A stretch of 64,000 bases of DNA from Lichenicola sp964247725. Lineage in GTDB: Bacteria; Pseudomonadota; Alphaproteobacteria; Acetobacterales; Acetobacteraceae. The position numbers were made by a program, and so were the translations under genes. The DNA lies in NCBI GenBank assembly GCA_964247725.1, contig CAXTVM010000016.1:1-64000 (forward strand), written 5' to 3'. Shown piece after piece: positions 8,526 through 16,802 of this stretch. The stretch's first letter is position 1; each line of letters opens with the position of its first letter. The notes beneath the pieces were generated by a model. It saw only the letters and a list, made by a program, of their open reading frames with translations, searched no databases and was not told where the DNA came from.

Positions 8526-9530
8526 TTGACCGACGCTCTCACGACCACCCGGCGGCCGCCGACCCGCAGCGCGGGCCGCCTGGACGGGCTGCTGTCGGGG
8601 GCGCGGTTCCTCGGCCGGGCGCTGGGCTCGCGCTACAACCCGCTGCTGGCGCAGGTGGTGGTGACGCGGCGCTGCAACCTCGCCTGCGGCTACTGCAACG
8701 AGTACGACGCGGTGTCGGCGCCGGTGCCGCTGCCCGACCTGCTGGCCTGGGTCGACCATCTGGCGCGGCTGCGCACGGCCTCGATCACGTTCACCGGCGG
8801 CGAGCCGCTGCTGCACCCGGAGCTCGACCAGGCGATCCGGGCAGCGCGCGACCGCGGCATGATCGTGACCATGATCACCAACGGCTTCCGGCTCACCCGC
8901 GACTGGATCGAGCGGCTGAACGCGGCGCGGCTGCAGGGCATGCAGATCAGCATCGACAACATCCGGCCGGACGAGGTCTCGATGAAGAGCCTGCAGTCGG
9001 TCGAGGGCAAGCTGGCACTGCTGGCGGAGCACGCGCGGTTCAAGGTGAACGTGAACTCGGTGCTGGGCGTGACCCGCGAGCGGACCCAGGACGTGGTGAC
9101 GGTGGCGCGGACGGCGGCGCGATACGGGCTGCAGCACTCGGTCGGCGTGCTGCACGACGGCAGCGGCCTGTTGAAACCCATGAACGCCGACCAGATGGGC
9201 GCCTACCGCGAGGTGACCCGGATCTCGCCCTCGGTCGTGCATGGGCTGAACTACCGGCTGTTCCAGCGCAACCTGATGCAGGGTCGTCCGAACGACTGGA
9301 AGTGCCGCGCCGGTGCCCGCTACCTCTACGTCTCCGAGGACGGCCGCGTGCACTGGTGCTCGCAGCAGCGCGGCCGGCCTGGGATCCGGCTGCTGGACTA
9401 CACGCGGGACGACATAAGGCGGGAGTACGCGACGCCCAAGTCGTGCAGCCCGACCTGCACCCTGAGCTGCGTGCATCAGATGAGCGCGTTCGACCGGTAT
9501 CGCGGGGCGCAGACGGCGCGGGCGGCTTAG
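8526..9530 (+). CDS. Radical SAM protein with C-terminal Cys cluster
   Basis: This radical S-adenosylmethionine enzyme has the CNLACGYC motif (C50, C54, C57) binding the [4Fe-4S] cluster and the GGEP motif in ITFTGGEPLLHPE. The C-terminal Cys residues (CRAGARYLY, VHWCS, CSPTCTLSC) look like a SPASM/twitch-type auxiliary cluster region. I chose TTG 8526 because the frame upstream runs through the repeat and into the preceding gene; the product is then about 334 residues. It lies in a polysaccharide-gene region directly after a GT4 glycosyltransferase, so sugar or peptide modification is plausible. The substrate is unknown. Confidence 0.8.
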   Translation: MTDALTTTRRPPTRSAGRLDGLLSGARFLGRALGSRYNPLLAQVVVTRRCNLACGYCNEYDAVSAPVPLPDLLAWVDHLARLRTASITFTGGEPLLHPELDQAIRAARDRGMIVTMITNGFRLTRDWIERLNAARLQGMQISIDNIRPDEVSMKSLQSVEGKLALLAEHARFKVNVNSVLGVTRERTQDVVTVARTAARYGLQHSVGVLHDGSGLLKPMNADQMGAYREVTRISPSVVHGLNYRLFQRNLMQGRPNDWKCRAGARYLYVSEDGRVHWCSQQRGRPGIRLLDYTRDDIRREYATPKSCSPTCTLSCVHQMSAFDRYRGAQTARAA

Positions 9531-9581
9531 GGGACCATCTGGCACTTGCCGATCGTCGAGGAACATCCTTACGCTCGGTGC

Positions 9582-9800
9582 ATGATCACCAGCAAATTGA
9601 CCAGCAAGGCGCAGACGACGATCCCCCAGCCGGTGCGGGACGCGCTGCGCCTGCGCGAGGGTGACGAGATCGCCTATGCCATCGAATCGGGCCGGGTCGT
9701 GCTGACCTGTGCCCGGTCCGACACGGTGGCCGAAGATCCGTTCCGGACCTTTTCCGAGTGGGACGTCCCGGCCGATACCGAGGCCTACGCCGAGCTGTAG
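9582..9800 (+). CDS. AbrB/SpoVT-type antitoxin, PrlF-like
   Basis: This small 72-residue DNA-binding protein has a swapped-hairpin AbrB fold. MITSKLTSKAQTTIPQPVR and the following LRLREGDEIAYAIESGRVVL are the hallmark of PrlF/AbrB antitoxins. The C-terminal tail (DPFRTFSEWDVPADTEAY) matches the toxin-binding extension usual in this class. ATG 9582 removes a non-conserved 12-residue leader. No intact toxin gene follows; only a short frame resembling a MazF/PemK N terminus does (9802-9873). The antitoxin may thus be orphan, acting as autorepressor or as protection against a toxin elsewhere. Confidence 0.85.
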   Translation: MITSKLTSKAQTTIPQPVRDALRLREGDEIAYAIESGRVVLTCARSDTVAEDPFRTFSEWDVPADTEAYAEL

Positions 9801-9801
9801 G

Positions 9802-9873
9802 GTCTGGCGCCTGGTCAAGGTCCCGTTCCTCATCACCAACCGCTCGATGCACGCGACGGTGAGTGATGAATGA
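9802..9873 (+). pseudogene. Possible MazF/PemK toxin remnant
   Basis: Directly after the antitoxin stop, the frame from 9802 reads VWRLVKVPFLITNRSMHATV and stops at TGA 9873. The VKVPF-x-ITNRS pattern resembles the first beta strand and loop of MazF/PemK endoribonucleases (VVxVPFPFTDxS). No start codon or downstream MazF sequence is present, and the NmrA-like gene begins inside it. I infer a decayed toxin cut by insertion or deletion. The match is short. Confidence 0.3.
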
Positions 9874-10879
9874 CGCTCGACAGTCTATCCTGGTCTTCGG
9901 TGCTACCGGCCAACAGGGAGGATCGGTCGCCAGAGCCTTGCTACAGGCGCGGTGGGCCGTTCGCGCACTCGTACGAAATCCCGCAGCACCGAAGTCGATT
10001 GCGCTTCGCAATGCGGGCGTCGAAATCGTGCAGGGATCGTTCACCGACATCGACGTGATCCGTGTCGCGATGAGAGACGTTCACGGCGTCTTCAACGTAC
10101 AGCCGGGTTCGCCCGGTGGCAGGGTGACCGATGAGGACGAAGTGCGCTACGGAATCGCTATCGCGGACCTGGCCGCGGAGGGCGGCATCGCGCATCTTGT
10201 CTACTCCTCAGGCGCCGGCGTCGGAGAGAAGCCGACAGGAGTGGCGCATTTCGACAACAAGCCCCGCATCGAGGCGCACATCCGCAAACTGCTAATGATA
10301 GCAACCATCGTCAGACCGATGATCTTCATGGAAATGCTCGTGCGACCTGGTTTCGAGCTGGACGAAGATCGGTTCACATTCTTCCTCCGACCGGATCAGT
10401 CGATGCAGCTCATCGCCGTGAGCGATATCGGAAAGTTCGTTGCCGCGATCTTCGCCGACAAGATGCGGTTCGGCGGGACGACGTTGAAGATCGCGAGCGA
10501 TACCGTTACAGGTCGCCAATTGGAAGCCATCTTCGGCGAGGCAGCCGGCCGGCCGGTCGCCTATGCGCGCTGTTCCGATGGGGTCCTCGCAGCCAATCCC
10601 TATCTTGAGCAGCTGAGCGCGAGTTTGGACGAAGGCCCACTTGCAGATTATGTGGATCTGAACGTCATGCGTGAGATCAATCCGGACATTCTCTCGTTCC
10701 GGTCCTGGCTTGCCGGGAGCGGATGCAACGCCTTCGACGAGGCTCTCGGGACGCGTGGCAGGCTGGATCACGCCACGGCGCGAGAGCTTGATCCCGCCGG
10801 CGTATCGCCAGGCCGTCCGGCGGGCGTAGTCAATCGTAGGACGTCCCGCCTCCGACCGTGCGAAGGTATGGAGACGTGA
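9866..10879 (+). CDS. NmrA-like NAD(P)-binding protein
   Basis: This atypical short-chain dehydrogenase has an N-terminal dinucleotide loop, LVFGATGQQGGSVARAL (residues 9-25). It is followed by ALVRNP and FTDIDVIRVAMRDVHGVFNV, typical of NmrA/HSCARG redox-sensor proteins. The active-site Tyr-x3-Lys of classic SDRs is absent, as in NmrA. ATG 9866 follows a weaker in-frame GTG at 9863. Family homology seems to end near SFRSWL (about residue 275). The last 50 or so residues are run-on sequence, suggesting a C-terminal frameshift or a fusion junction. Base composition and codon use are visibly less GC-rich than in neighbours, so I infer horizontal acquisition together with the antitoxin remnant. 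Confidence 0.75.
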   Translation: MNDARQSILVFGATGQQGGSVARALLQARWAVRALVRNPAAPKSIALRNAGVEIVQGSFTDIDVIRVAMRDVHGVFNVQPGSPGGRVTDEDEVRYGIAIADLAAEGGIAHLVYSSGAGVGEKPTGVAHFDNKPRIEAHIRKLLMIATIVRPMIFMEMLVRPGFELDEDRFTFFLRPDQSMQLIAVSDIGKFVAAIFADKMRFGGTTLKIASDTVTGRQLEAIFGEAAGRPVAYARCSDGVLAANPYLEQLSASLDEGPLADYVDLNVMREINPDILSFRSWLAGSGCNAFDEALGTRGRLDHATARELDPAGVSPGRPAGVVNRRTSRLRPCEGMET

Positions 10880-11040
10880 GGGATCCGCTTCCAAAACCAG
10901 GCCGCGTGCAAGTTGGCTCTGACAAGACCGTGCCAGCCAGGGTTGAAAGTCGACGGGCTGGCCATGCCGGCGAAACGTGAAACGCATGTATGGATCGTGT
11001 CCCGCGCATCCACTGATCGCCGCAAGGACGTCGTGACGGA
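10880..11040. other. Low-GC spacer with no recognisable gene
   Basis: This stretch lies between convergent genes and shares the lower GC content of the NmrA-like gene. A minus-strand open frame through it encodes a peptide I do not recognise, with no start signal. I see no hairpin with a T run. Confidence 0.5.
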
Positions 11041-12555
11041 TCAGGTCCTCGACATGCCCTGATCCTGGATTTCCAGCGCATGGGTCCTCTTCATGAGGCG
11101 GGCGGCCCTGATCTCTCGCCAGAACAGCACTGCGTAGGTCGCCAGCGTGGCGACCATGACGATGCCGAGCCGGAGAATGAGGGCGTCGCGGTCGACCAGG
11201 GCCAAGGCCAGCCAGGCGGTCAGGACCAAGCTGGCGACGCCGGCCGCCGGAGCCGCGAAGGTACGGGCCGGGACGGCGGCGCCGATCGACCACGAGCGCC
11301 GTAATATGTGAAGGCACCGACCAAGCAGCGGCGGGAAGATGCCAAGCCAGACCGCCGACACCGCGACCAGGCCATACCGCTCGGATACCGTGAGGCCGAT
11401 GGCGAGGATGCCGCCGCCGAGCAGCAGCAGGGCGGCGGCGGAGAGCCGGGCGGCGGCGGCGGGGCGGCCGGTGCCGATCAGCGCGGTGGTCAGCAGCAGC
11501 ATCGTCACCCGCAGCAGGGCGGCCAACGCCAGCAGCCGCAGCGGGCCGGCCGCGGCGGCGTAGCTGTTGCCGGCGTGGTCGTGCAGCAGGGCGGTCAGCG
11601 GGTGGGCCGCCAGCACCAGGGCGGCCATCAGCGGCGCCACCAGCAGGACCAGGCGGCGCAGCGACCACACCAGCGTCTGCGCCAGCTGCCGCGGCACCGC
11701 GGCGACGCGGGCCAGCACCGGCAGCATGGTGCGGTTGACCAGGGTGCCGACCGCCATCGCCGGCTCCATCGCGATGTCGAACGCCACGCGGTAGATCGCC
11801 AGCGGCGCGGCGCCGTAGAACCAGCCGATCAGCAGGTAGTCGATGTTCTTGAACATCTGCTCGGCGATTCCGGCGCCGGCGGCGTGCAGCCCGAACCGCG
11901 CCAGCGGCAGCACCGGGGCCAGGCGGACCCGCAGCCGCGGCCGGAACGGGTGCGCCAGCGCGGCACCCGCCAGCGTGAACAGGCCGCTGGCGGCGTACCC
12001 CGCCACCAGCGCCCAGGTGCCGGCGCCGGCAGCACCCAGCCCGAGCCGGGTGCCTGCGGCCAGCAGCGTGGCGCCGACGTTGACCAGCGCGATGCGCTCG
12101 TACTGCAGGGCGCGGCTCATCAGCGCCATCGGGATCAGCGCCGCACCCACCACCGGCTGCTTCAGCGCGATCAGGACGAAGTAGCCGGCCATGCCGGCGT
12201 CGCCGTAGGCCGACGCGATCGCAGGCGACGCCAGCAGGACCGCGCCGCCGCTCAGCACCGAGGCGCCGGTCACGTACCAGAACAGCGTGTCGAGCTGCCC
12301 GCGCGAGACCGTCCTCGCCTGGATCAGCGCCTCGCCGGTGCCGAGCCCGTTCAGCGCCTCGACCACCATGCCGATCGAGATCACCAGCGAGGCCACGCCC
12401 AGCTGCTGCTTGGTGAGGAATCCCAGCATCACCACGATGGTGCCGAAATCGACCAGCTTGGCGACGATGGTGGCGCCGCCCAGCCAGGTGAAGCCGCGGC
12501 CGAGCCGGCCGTGATGGTCGTCCCGGGGCTCGCGCGGCGGCGCCGATCCGCTCAC
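11041..12555 (-). CDS. Oligosaccharide flippase (Wzx/polysaccharide synthase family)
   Basis: This polytopic inner-membrane protein of 504 residues has about 12-14 predicted helices. It begins GFTWLGGATIVAKLVDFGTI, the usual start of MOP-superfamily flippases that move undecaprenyl-linked oligosaccharide units across the inner membrane. GTG 12555 overlaps the stop of the upstream glycosyltransferase by four bases (GTGA) and places the first helix near residue 20. A longer in-frame reading upstream lies inside that glycosyltransferase and is rejected. The coupling suggests that the glycosyltransferase acts on the same lipid-linked glycan. Confidence 0.85.
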   Translation of the reverse strand: MSGSAPPREPRDDHHGRLGRGFTWLGGATIVAKLVDFGTIVVMLGFLTKQQLGVASLVISIGMVVEALNGLGTGEALIQARTVSRGQLDTLFWYVTGASVLSGGAVLLASPAIASAYGDAGMAGYFVLIALKQPVVGAALIPMALMSRALQYERIALVNVGATLLAAGTRLGLGAAGAGTWALVAGYAASGLFTLAGAALAHPFRPRLRVRLAPVLPLARFGLHAAGAGIAEQMFKNIDYLLIGWFYGAAPLAIYRVAFDIAMEPAMAVGTLVNRTMLPVLARVAAVPRQLAQTLVWSLRRLVLLVAPLMAALVLAAHPLTALLHDHAGNSYAAAAGPLRLLALAALLRVTMLLLTTALIGTGRPAAAARLSAAALLLLGGGILAIGLTVSERYGLVAVSAVWLGIFPPLLGRCLHILRRSWSIGAAVPARTFAAPAAGVASLVLTAWLALALVDRDALILRLGIVMVATLATYAVLFWREIRAARLMKRTHALEIQDQGMSRT

Positions 12556-13805
12556 GGCGCCGCCGGCAGCACAGCGTCGGGCGGCAGCACCCACGAGCGC
12601 GCCCGAACCAGGTGCAGCAGCCAGCGCCAGGACTGGCGCCGCCAGACCCGCGACTGCGCCCGGCCCCAGCCGCCGCGCGCTGCGGGCGGGGCATCCAGGC
12701 GCTGCTCGATGAGGCCCGCGATGCGGCGGGCGCGAGCATCCCAGGTCTGCGCCAAGCCCTCGGCGCGGGCGGCGGCGCCGAGGCGGACGCCGAGTGCCGG
12801 GTCCGCGGCCAGGGTGCGGATCGCGTCCGCCAGTGCGTCCGCGCAATCCGGCCGGCACAGCAGCGCGTTGCGGCCGTGCGCGAGCACCTCGCGCACGTCC
12901 GGCGTCTCGCCGGCGACGATCGGGCGGCCGGAGGCCATGTAGAGGAACAGCTTCAGCGGCAGCACGGTGGAGCCGAACTCGGCCAGCGGGTGCCAGGACG
13001 GCGGGATGAGCAGGATGTCGGCGGCGAACACGTAGGCGGCGAGCCGCTCCGGCAGCTGCCAGCCGACGATGCGGACGTTGGCCACCGAGGCCGCCAGGCG
13101 CTCGATCGGGCCGTCGCCGGTCGAGCCGACCAGCAGGAACAGCACGTCCGGCAGCAGCCGGGCCGCCTCGACCGCCACCGCCAGACCCTTCCGGTGGTTG
13201 AGCCGGCCGGTATAGACCACCGTGGTGCGGCCCGGCTCGACGCCGATCGCCCGCTTGGCGTCGTCCAGCGGCACCGCCGCCGCCAGGCGCTCCGGCGCGT
13301 GGCCGTTGCGCACGCGGACGAGCCGGGCCGGCGGGATGCCGAGCTCCAGGTACTTCCCCCGCGTGTAGTCGGAATGGCAGACGTTGAGCAGGAAGCGGGG
13401 ACGGCAGTGCAGGCGGTGGAGCCAGCGCCGCAGCGGCGGGATCTGGTCGCCCCAGGGCCGGTAGTGGTCGAACACCACGCGCTGCCCGAACAGCATCGCC
13501 ATCCAGGCCACCCACAGGTTGCGGGTGTAGACCAGGTCGGCCTCGCGGAACCGGCTACGCAGCACGAGGGTCAGCCCGCAGCAGAAATGTCGCAGCGCCG
13601 CCGGCCGCAGCGGCGCCCAGGCCGGCACCAAGGTCAAGCCTGGAGCCAGGCCCGGGACGCCGGGCGCGCCGCCCGCGCGGCCGACCGGCAGGTGCAGCCA
13701 GGCCTCGGCGACCAGCGGGGCCAGGTGGCGCGCGGTGGCGACGAACACCTCGGCATCCGCCTCGCGGCTGGGCAGCGGGTTCTCGAACGTGAACAGGATC
13801 TTCAT
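12552..13805 (-). CDS. Glycosyltransferase, GT4/GT-B type
   Basis: This 417-residue GT-B fold protein begins MKILFTFENPLPSREADAEV. The middle holds a donor-domain signature (VVYTGRLNHRKGLAVAVEAA) followed by LFLLVGSTGDGP. Near the C terminus PLKLFLYMASGRPIVA and the following DVREVL contact the nucleotide in related enzymes. I chose ATG 13805 over an upstream in-frame ATG because MKILF is a typical start. It is translationally coupled to the flippase downstream. A sugar-adding role in surface polysaccharide assembly is inferred; the sugar is unknown. Confidence 0.85.
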   Translation of the reverse strand: MKILFTFENPLPSREADAEVFVATARHLAPLVAEAWLHLPVGRAGGAPGVPGLAPGLTLVPAWAPLRPAALRHFCCGLTLVLRSRFREADLVYTRNLWVAWMAMLFGQRVVFDHYRPWGDQIPPLRRWLHRLHCRPRFLLNVCHSDYTRGKYLELGIPPARLVRVRNGHAPERLAAAVPLDDAKRAIGVEPGRTTVVYTGRLNHRKGLAVAVEAARLLPDVLFLLVGSTGDGPIERLAASVANVRIVGWQLPERLAAYVFAADILLIPPSWHPLAEFGSTVLPLKLFLYMASGRPIVAGETPDVREVLAHGRNALLCRPDCADALADAIRTLAADPALGVRLGAAARAEGLAQTWDARARRIAGLIEQRLDAPPAARGGWGRAQSRVWRRQSWRWLLHLVRARSWVLPPDAVLPAAP

Positions 13806-13824
13806 GCGGGGATGGGACGCGCGG

Positions 13825-14322
13825 TCAGTAGCGCAGCCGGATGGCAAGGCGGGTGCCGCCGGCCGGCACCGCGAACCGGGTCGCCGCGAAGGCGGGCGGC
13901 CCGAACAGCGTCGGCGCGTCGTTGGAGAAGCCGTAGCCCTCGGCCGGCAGCCCCAGCAGCGTGCGGTCGAAATGGTGGTTGTCGTTCTCGTCGTGGTAGA
14001 TCGCGACGGCGTAGGTGCCGGGCGAGGACACCGCGATGCAGCCCTCGGCGGTGGCGGCGGCCAGCGGGACGCGCGTCACCAGCAGCGAGCCGGCATGCTT
14101 CAGGAACAGCTCCGGCCGGTCGCCGTAGAGCGTGAAGGTGACGTTGCCGGCGATGCGGCGGACCCCCGTCACCCGCACCTGGATGCGCGGCCAGCCCCGG
14201 GCCGCTCCGGGCGCATCGCACGCGGCCGCCCGCACCGGCGCCGGACCCGGGGCCGGCGCGGCCGAGGCCCGGGCTGCGGCGCCGCAGCCCAGGGCAACCG
14301 GCAGTAGCAGGCCCGCCGCCAT
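13825..14322 (-). CDS. Secreted DUF2141 family protein
   Basis: This is a small periplasmic or secreted protein of 165 residues. ATG 14322 starts a signal peptide (MAAGLLLPVALGCGAAARAS) cleaved after the Ala-rich stretch. The mature part carries the DUF2141 core: GTYAVAIYHDENDNHHFDRT followed by LGLPAEGYGFSNDA. The acidic D-x-N-x-D loop may bind a divalent cation, an inference from the pattern. The function of the family is unknown. Nineteen bases separate it from the downstream glycosyltransferase on the same strand, so it probably shares that operon. Confidence 0.8.
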   Translation of the reverse strand: MAAGLLLPVALGCGAAARASAAPAPGPAPVRAAACDAPGAARGWPRIQVRVTGVRRIAGNVTFTLYGDRPELFLKHAGSLLVTRVPLAAATAEGCIAVSSPGTYAVAIYHDENDNHHFDRTLLGLPAEGYGFSNDAPTLFGPPAFAATRFAVPAGGTRLAIRLRY

Positions 14323-14526
14323 CCGGGGCCAAGACGGGAGCCAGGATGGGGGCCAGGGCGGCGGCCGGCGAGCCGGGGCCGGAAGGACTGCTCGCCAGGA
14401 CACTCGGATGCTTCCTTCCGCACGCGCGGCGGCACCGTCCTCCGGATCGGGACCCGGCGCAACGCCGTACCCGCGGGCGCCGCACGGAGGCTGGAACCTT
14501 CGCGCGGCTGGGCTTTTCTATAGGCC

Positions 14527-15027
14527 ATGGAGGACGCCACGATGGACCAGGACCAGCGCGACAAACTGTGGTCGATGATGAAGTCGACCAAGATCGCCAT
14601 GTTGACCACCGAAGACGACGGGCACCTGCGGGCGCGGCCGATGGCGGCCAGCCAGAAGGGGTTCGACGGCACGCTCTGGTTCTTCACCCGCGAGCACGCG
14701 CCCAAGGTCGGCGAGGTGCAGTCGGAGCACCAGGTCGGCGTCACCTACGCCGATCCCGGCTCGCAGAACTACGTGTCGTTCTCCGGCACCGCGAGCGTCG
14801 TGCGCGACCGCGCCACGATGGACGCGCACTGGAGCGAGATCCTGACCACCTGGTTCCCGCAGGGGCGGGAGGACCCGGACCTGGCCCTGCTCCGCATCGA
14901 CGTCACCGGGGCGGAGTACTGGGACGCGCCGAACTCGATCCTGCTGCACGCCTACGGCTACGTGAAGGCCAAGCTGACCGGGACCCCGCCCAAGGGCGGC
15001 GACAACGCGAAGATCAGCGTCGGCTGA
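14527..15027 (+). CDS. Pyridoxamine 5'-phosphate oxidase-like protein (general stress type)
   Basis: This is a split-barrel flavin-binding protein of about 166 residues. KLWSMMKSTKIAMLTTEDDG and the following LRARPMAASQK form the usual N-terminal barrel of general stress protein 26-type proteins. LWFFTREHAPKVGEVQ and TYADPGSQNYVSFSGTA follow in order. Such proteins bind FMN, FAD or F420; true PdxH activity is unlikely because the PdxH substrate motifs are absent. The start is ATG 14527, with ATG 14542 as an alternative five codons later. It is a single gene between minus-strand units. Confidence 0.8.
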   Translation: MEDATMDQDQRDKLWSMMKSTKIAMLTTEDDGHLRARPMAASQKGFDGTLWFFTREHAPKVGEVQSEHQVGVTYADPGSQNYVSFSGTASVVRDRATMDAHWSEILTTWFPQGREDPDLALLRIDVTGAEYWDAPNSILLHAYGYVKAKLTGTPPKGGDNAKISVG

Positions 15028-15054
15028 GCCACCGAAGCCCGCCGTCCGGCCGCG

Positions 15055-15489
15055 TCAGCCGGGCGGCGCCAGCCGCAGCGGCGGCGGCGGCACGACCACG
15101 ACCGGTGGCGATGGGCTCAGGCTCGGCGCCGGCCACGCCGCCGCCCCGGTCGCGGATCGATCCTCTCCCCTGACCACCGCCACCGGCACCACGGACGGCC
15201 AGGGCTGAGGTCCGGGCCGCGCCGGACGATGCGCCCAGGCCGGCATCGTCACGGTCGAGATCTGGTGCAGCCCGAGATACAGCCCAGCCTGCGCGGCGAC
15301 GGCGACCACGACGCCGAGGATGCGCGGCCACACCACCCGCGGCTGCGCCCCCGGCGTGGCGCCCCCAGGCGTCCAGTCGGACTTCGGCGGCGGGGCCTTC
15401 GGGTCCACCTTGGCGAGGGAAGCCGCCTGGTCGGCCTTGTGCCGCTCCGGGCTCCAGCGCGGGTAGAGCGGCGCCGCGGCCAGCGTCAG
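15055..15489 (-). CDS. Small single-pass membrane protein, Pro-rich tail (start uncertain)
   Basis: The frame follows asd immediately. The only way to join it to the asd stop is an unusual CTG at 15489 overlapping TGA (CTGA); the first conventional start is GTG 15408. It encodes a Lys/Pro-rich cytoplasmic segment, one membrane helix (RILGVVVAVAAQAGLYLGL) and a Pro-rich tail ending in a PPPPLRLAPPG-like run. I know no homologue. Coding potential is supported by the helix and by the tight spacing to asd, but the missing clear start keeps confidence low. Confidence 0.4.
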   Translation of the reverse strand: MTLAAAPLYPRWSPERHKADQAASLAKVDPKAPPPKSDWTPGGATPGAQPRVVWPRILGVVVAVAAQAGLYLGLHQISTVTMPAWAHRPARPGPQPWPSVVPVAVVRGEDRSATGAAAWPAPSLSPSPPVVVVPPPPLRLAPPG

Positions 15490-16517
15490 GCGGCCTTCTT
15501 CGCCAGCAGGTCGAGCGCCACCATCGTCTCGGCGATCTGCACTGCGTTCAGCGCCGCACCCTTGCGCAGGTTGTCCGACACGCACCAGAACGCCAGCCCG
15601 TTCGGCACCGTGGGGTCGATACGCAGCCGGCTGACGTAGGTGGCGTCCTCGCCGACGCACTCGACCGGGGTGACGTAGCCGCCATCCTCGCGGCGGTCGT
15701 GCAGGATCACGCCCGGCGCCTCGCGCAGCGCCTCGCGCGCCTGCTCCAGGTCGACGGGGTCCTCGAACTCGACCACCACCGACTCCGAGTGGCCGATGAA
15801 CACCGGCACCCGCACGCAGGTCGCCACCACCCGGATGCCGCCGCCCATGATCTTGGCGGTCTCGACCGCCATCTTCCATTCCTCCTTCGTGAACCCGTCG
15901 TCCATGAAGCGGTCGATGTGCGGGATCAGGTTGAAGGCGATCGGCTTGGTGAACTGCTCCGAGGTCGGCGGGTCGCCGACGAAGCTGCCCTTGGATTGGG
16001 TGAACAGCTCGTCCATGCCCTCCTTGCCGGCGCCGGACACCGCCTGGTAGGTCGAGACCACCACCCGCTTGGCCGTATAGAGGTCGTGCAGCGGCTTCAG
16101 CGCCAGCACCATCTGGATCGTCGAGCAGTTCGGGTTGGCGACGATGCGCCGGCGGCGGTGCCGCTGCAGCGCCTCCGGGTTCACCTCCGGCACCACCAGT
16201 GGCACGTCCGGGTCCATGCGGAACTGGCTGGTGTTATCGATCACCACGCACCCGGCCGCGGCGGCGCGCGGCGCGTGCACCGCCGAGATCGCCGCCCCCG
16301 GGCTGAACAGGCCGAGGTCCCAGCCGGCGAAGTCGAACGTGTCGAGGTTGCGCACCTTCAGTACGCGCCGGTCGCCGAACGAGATCTCCTGGCCGACCGA
16401 GCGCGCCGAGGCGAGGGCCACGATGTCGTCGACGGGGAAGTCGCGCTCGGCCAGCGTCTTGATGATCTCGCGGCCGACGGCCCCGGTGGCCCCTGCGACG
16501 GCGACGCGGTAGCCCAT
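15486..16517 (-). CDS. asd: Aspartate-semialdehyde dehydrogenase
   Basis: Asd reduces L-aspartyl-4-phosphate to L-aspartate-4-semialdehyde with NADPH, at the branch to lysine/diaminopimelate, threonine and methionine. The 343-residue protein starts MGYRVAVAGATGAVGREI with the NADP-binding loop at residues 9-18. The catalytic Cys is in ANPNCSTIQM (C131). QAVSGAGKEGMDEL (about 165-178) and the His in the GHSESV segment match the family. I chose ATG 16517 over an upstream in-frame ATG because it precedes the Rossmann strand directly. The gene is followed by a small overlapping frame and preceded by a dispersed repeat. Confidence 0.95.
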   Translation of the reverse strand: MGYRVAVAGATGAVGREIIKTLAERDFPVDDIVALASARSVGQEISFGDRRVLKVRNLDTFDFAGWDLGLFSPGAAISAVHAPRAAAAGCVVIDNTSQFRMDPDVPLVVPEVNPEALQRHRRRRIVANPNCSTIQMVLALKPLHDLYTAKRVVVSTYQAVSGAGKEGMDELFTQSKGSFVGDPPTSEQFTKPIAFNLIPHIDRFMDDGFTKEEWKMAVETAKIMGGGIRVVATCVRVPVFIGHSESVVVEFEDPVDLEQAREALREAPGVILHDRREDGGYVTPVECVGEDATYVSRLRIDPTVPNGLAFWCVSDNLRKGAALNAVQIAETMVALDLLAKKAA

Positions 16518-16564
16518 GATCTTCGTCCCCCGCATTGTGTCGAATGGTCTGCTACCGCGGCACT

Positions 16565-16747
16565 TTGAAGAAGGCCAGAGGCTTTGCCCCTGGCCCCACT
16601 GGGGCCGCGGGCCCCAGGCCCCGATTCGTTGAGGTCATACCTTCAAGCAGGGACCATCTCCTTACGAAACGGGGTTTGGGGCCGTCGTGCGCAGCACGCT
16701 TCGCGTGACGGCCCCAACGGGTCCAGGGCAGCGCCCTGGCCTTCCCT
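16565..16747. repeat. Dispersed palindromic repeat, copy 6
   Basis: The copy reads AAGAAGGCCAGAGGC-TTT-GCCCCTGG, then CTGGGGCC-GCG-GGCCCCAG, the GATTCGTTGAG/CTTACGAAAC arms, the long GGCCGTCGTGCGCAGCACGC-type inner hairpin and CCAGGGC-AGC-GCCCTGGCC. Terminal repeats are missing or decayed. It lies between the divergent asd and GH15-like genes, which argues against a pure terminator role. Confidence 0.85.
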
Positions 16748-16802
16748 TGCAACGGCCCCGCCCCGCCGACGTTGGCCGGCGGCGGTTTGGGGACGACGCG
16801 GC

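Noticed and set aside
9582..9873. A complete toxin-antitoxin module
   Set aside because: Only the antitoxin is intact. The putative toxin frame is about 23 codons and lacks the rest of the MazF fold.
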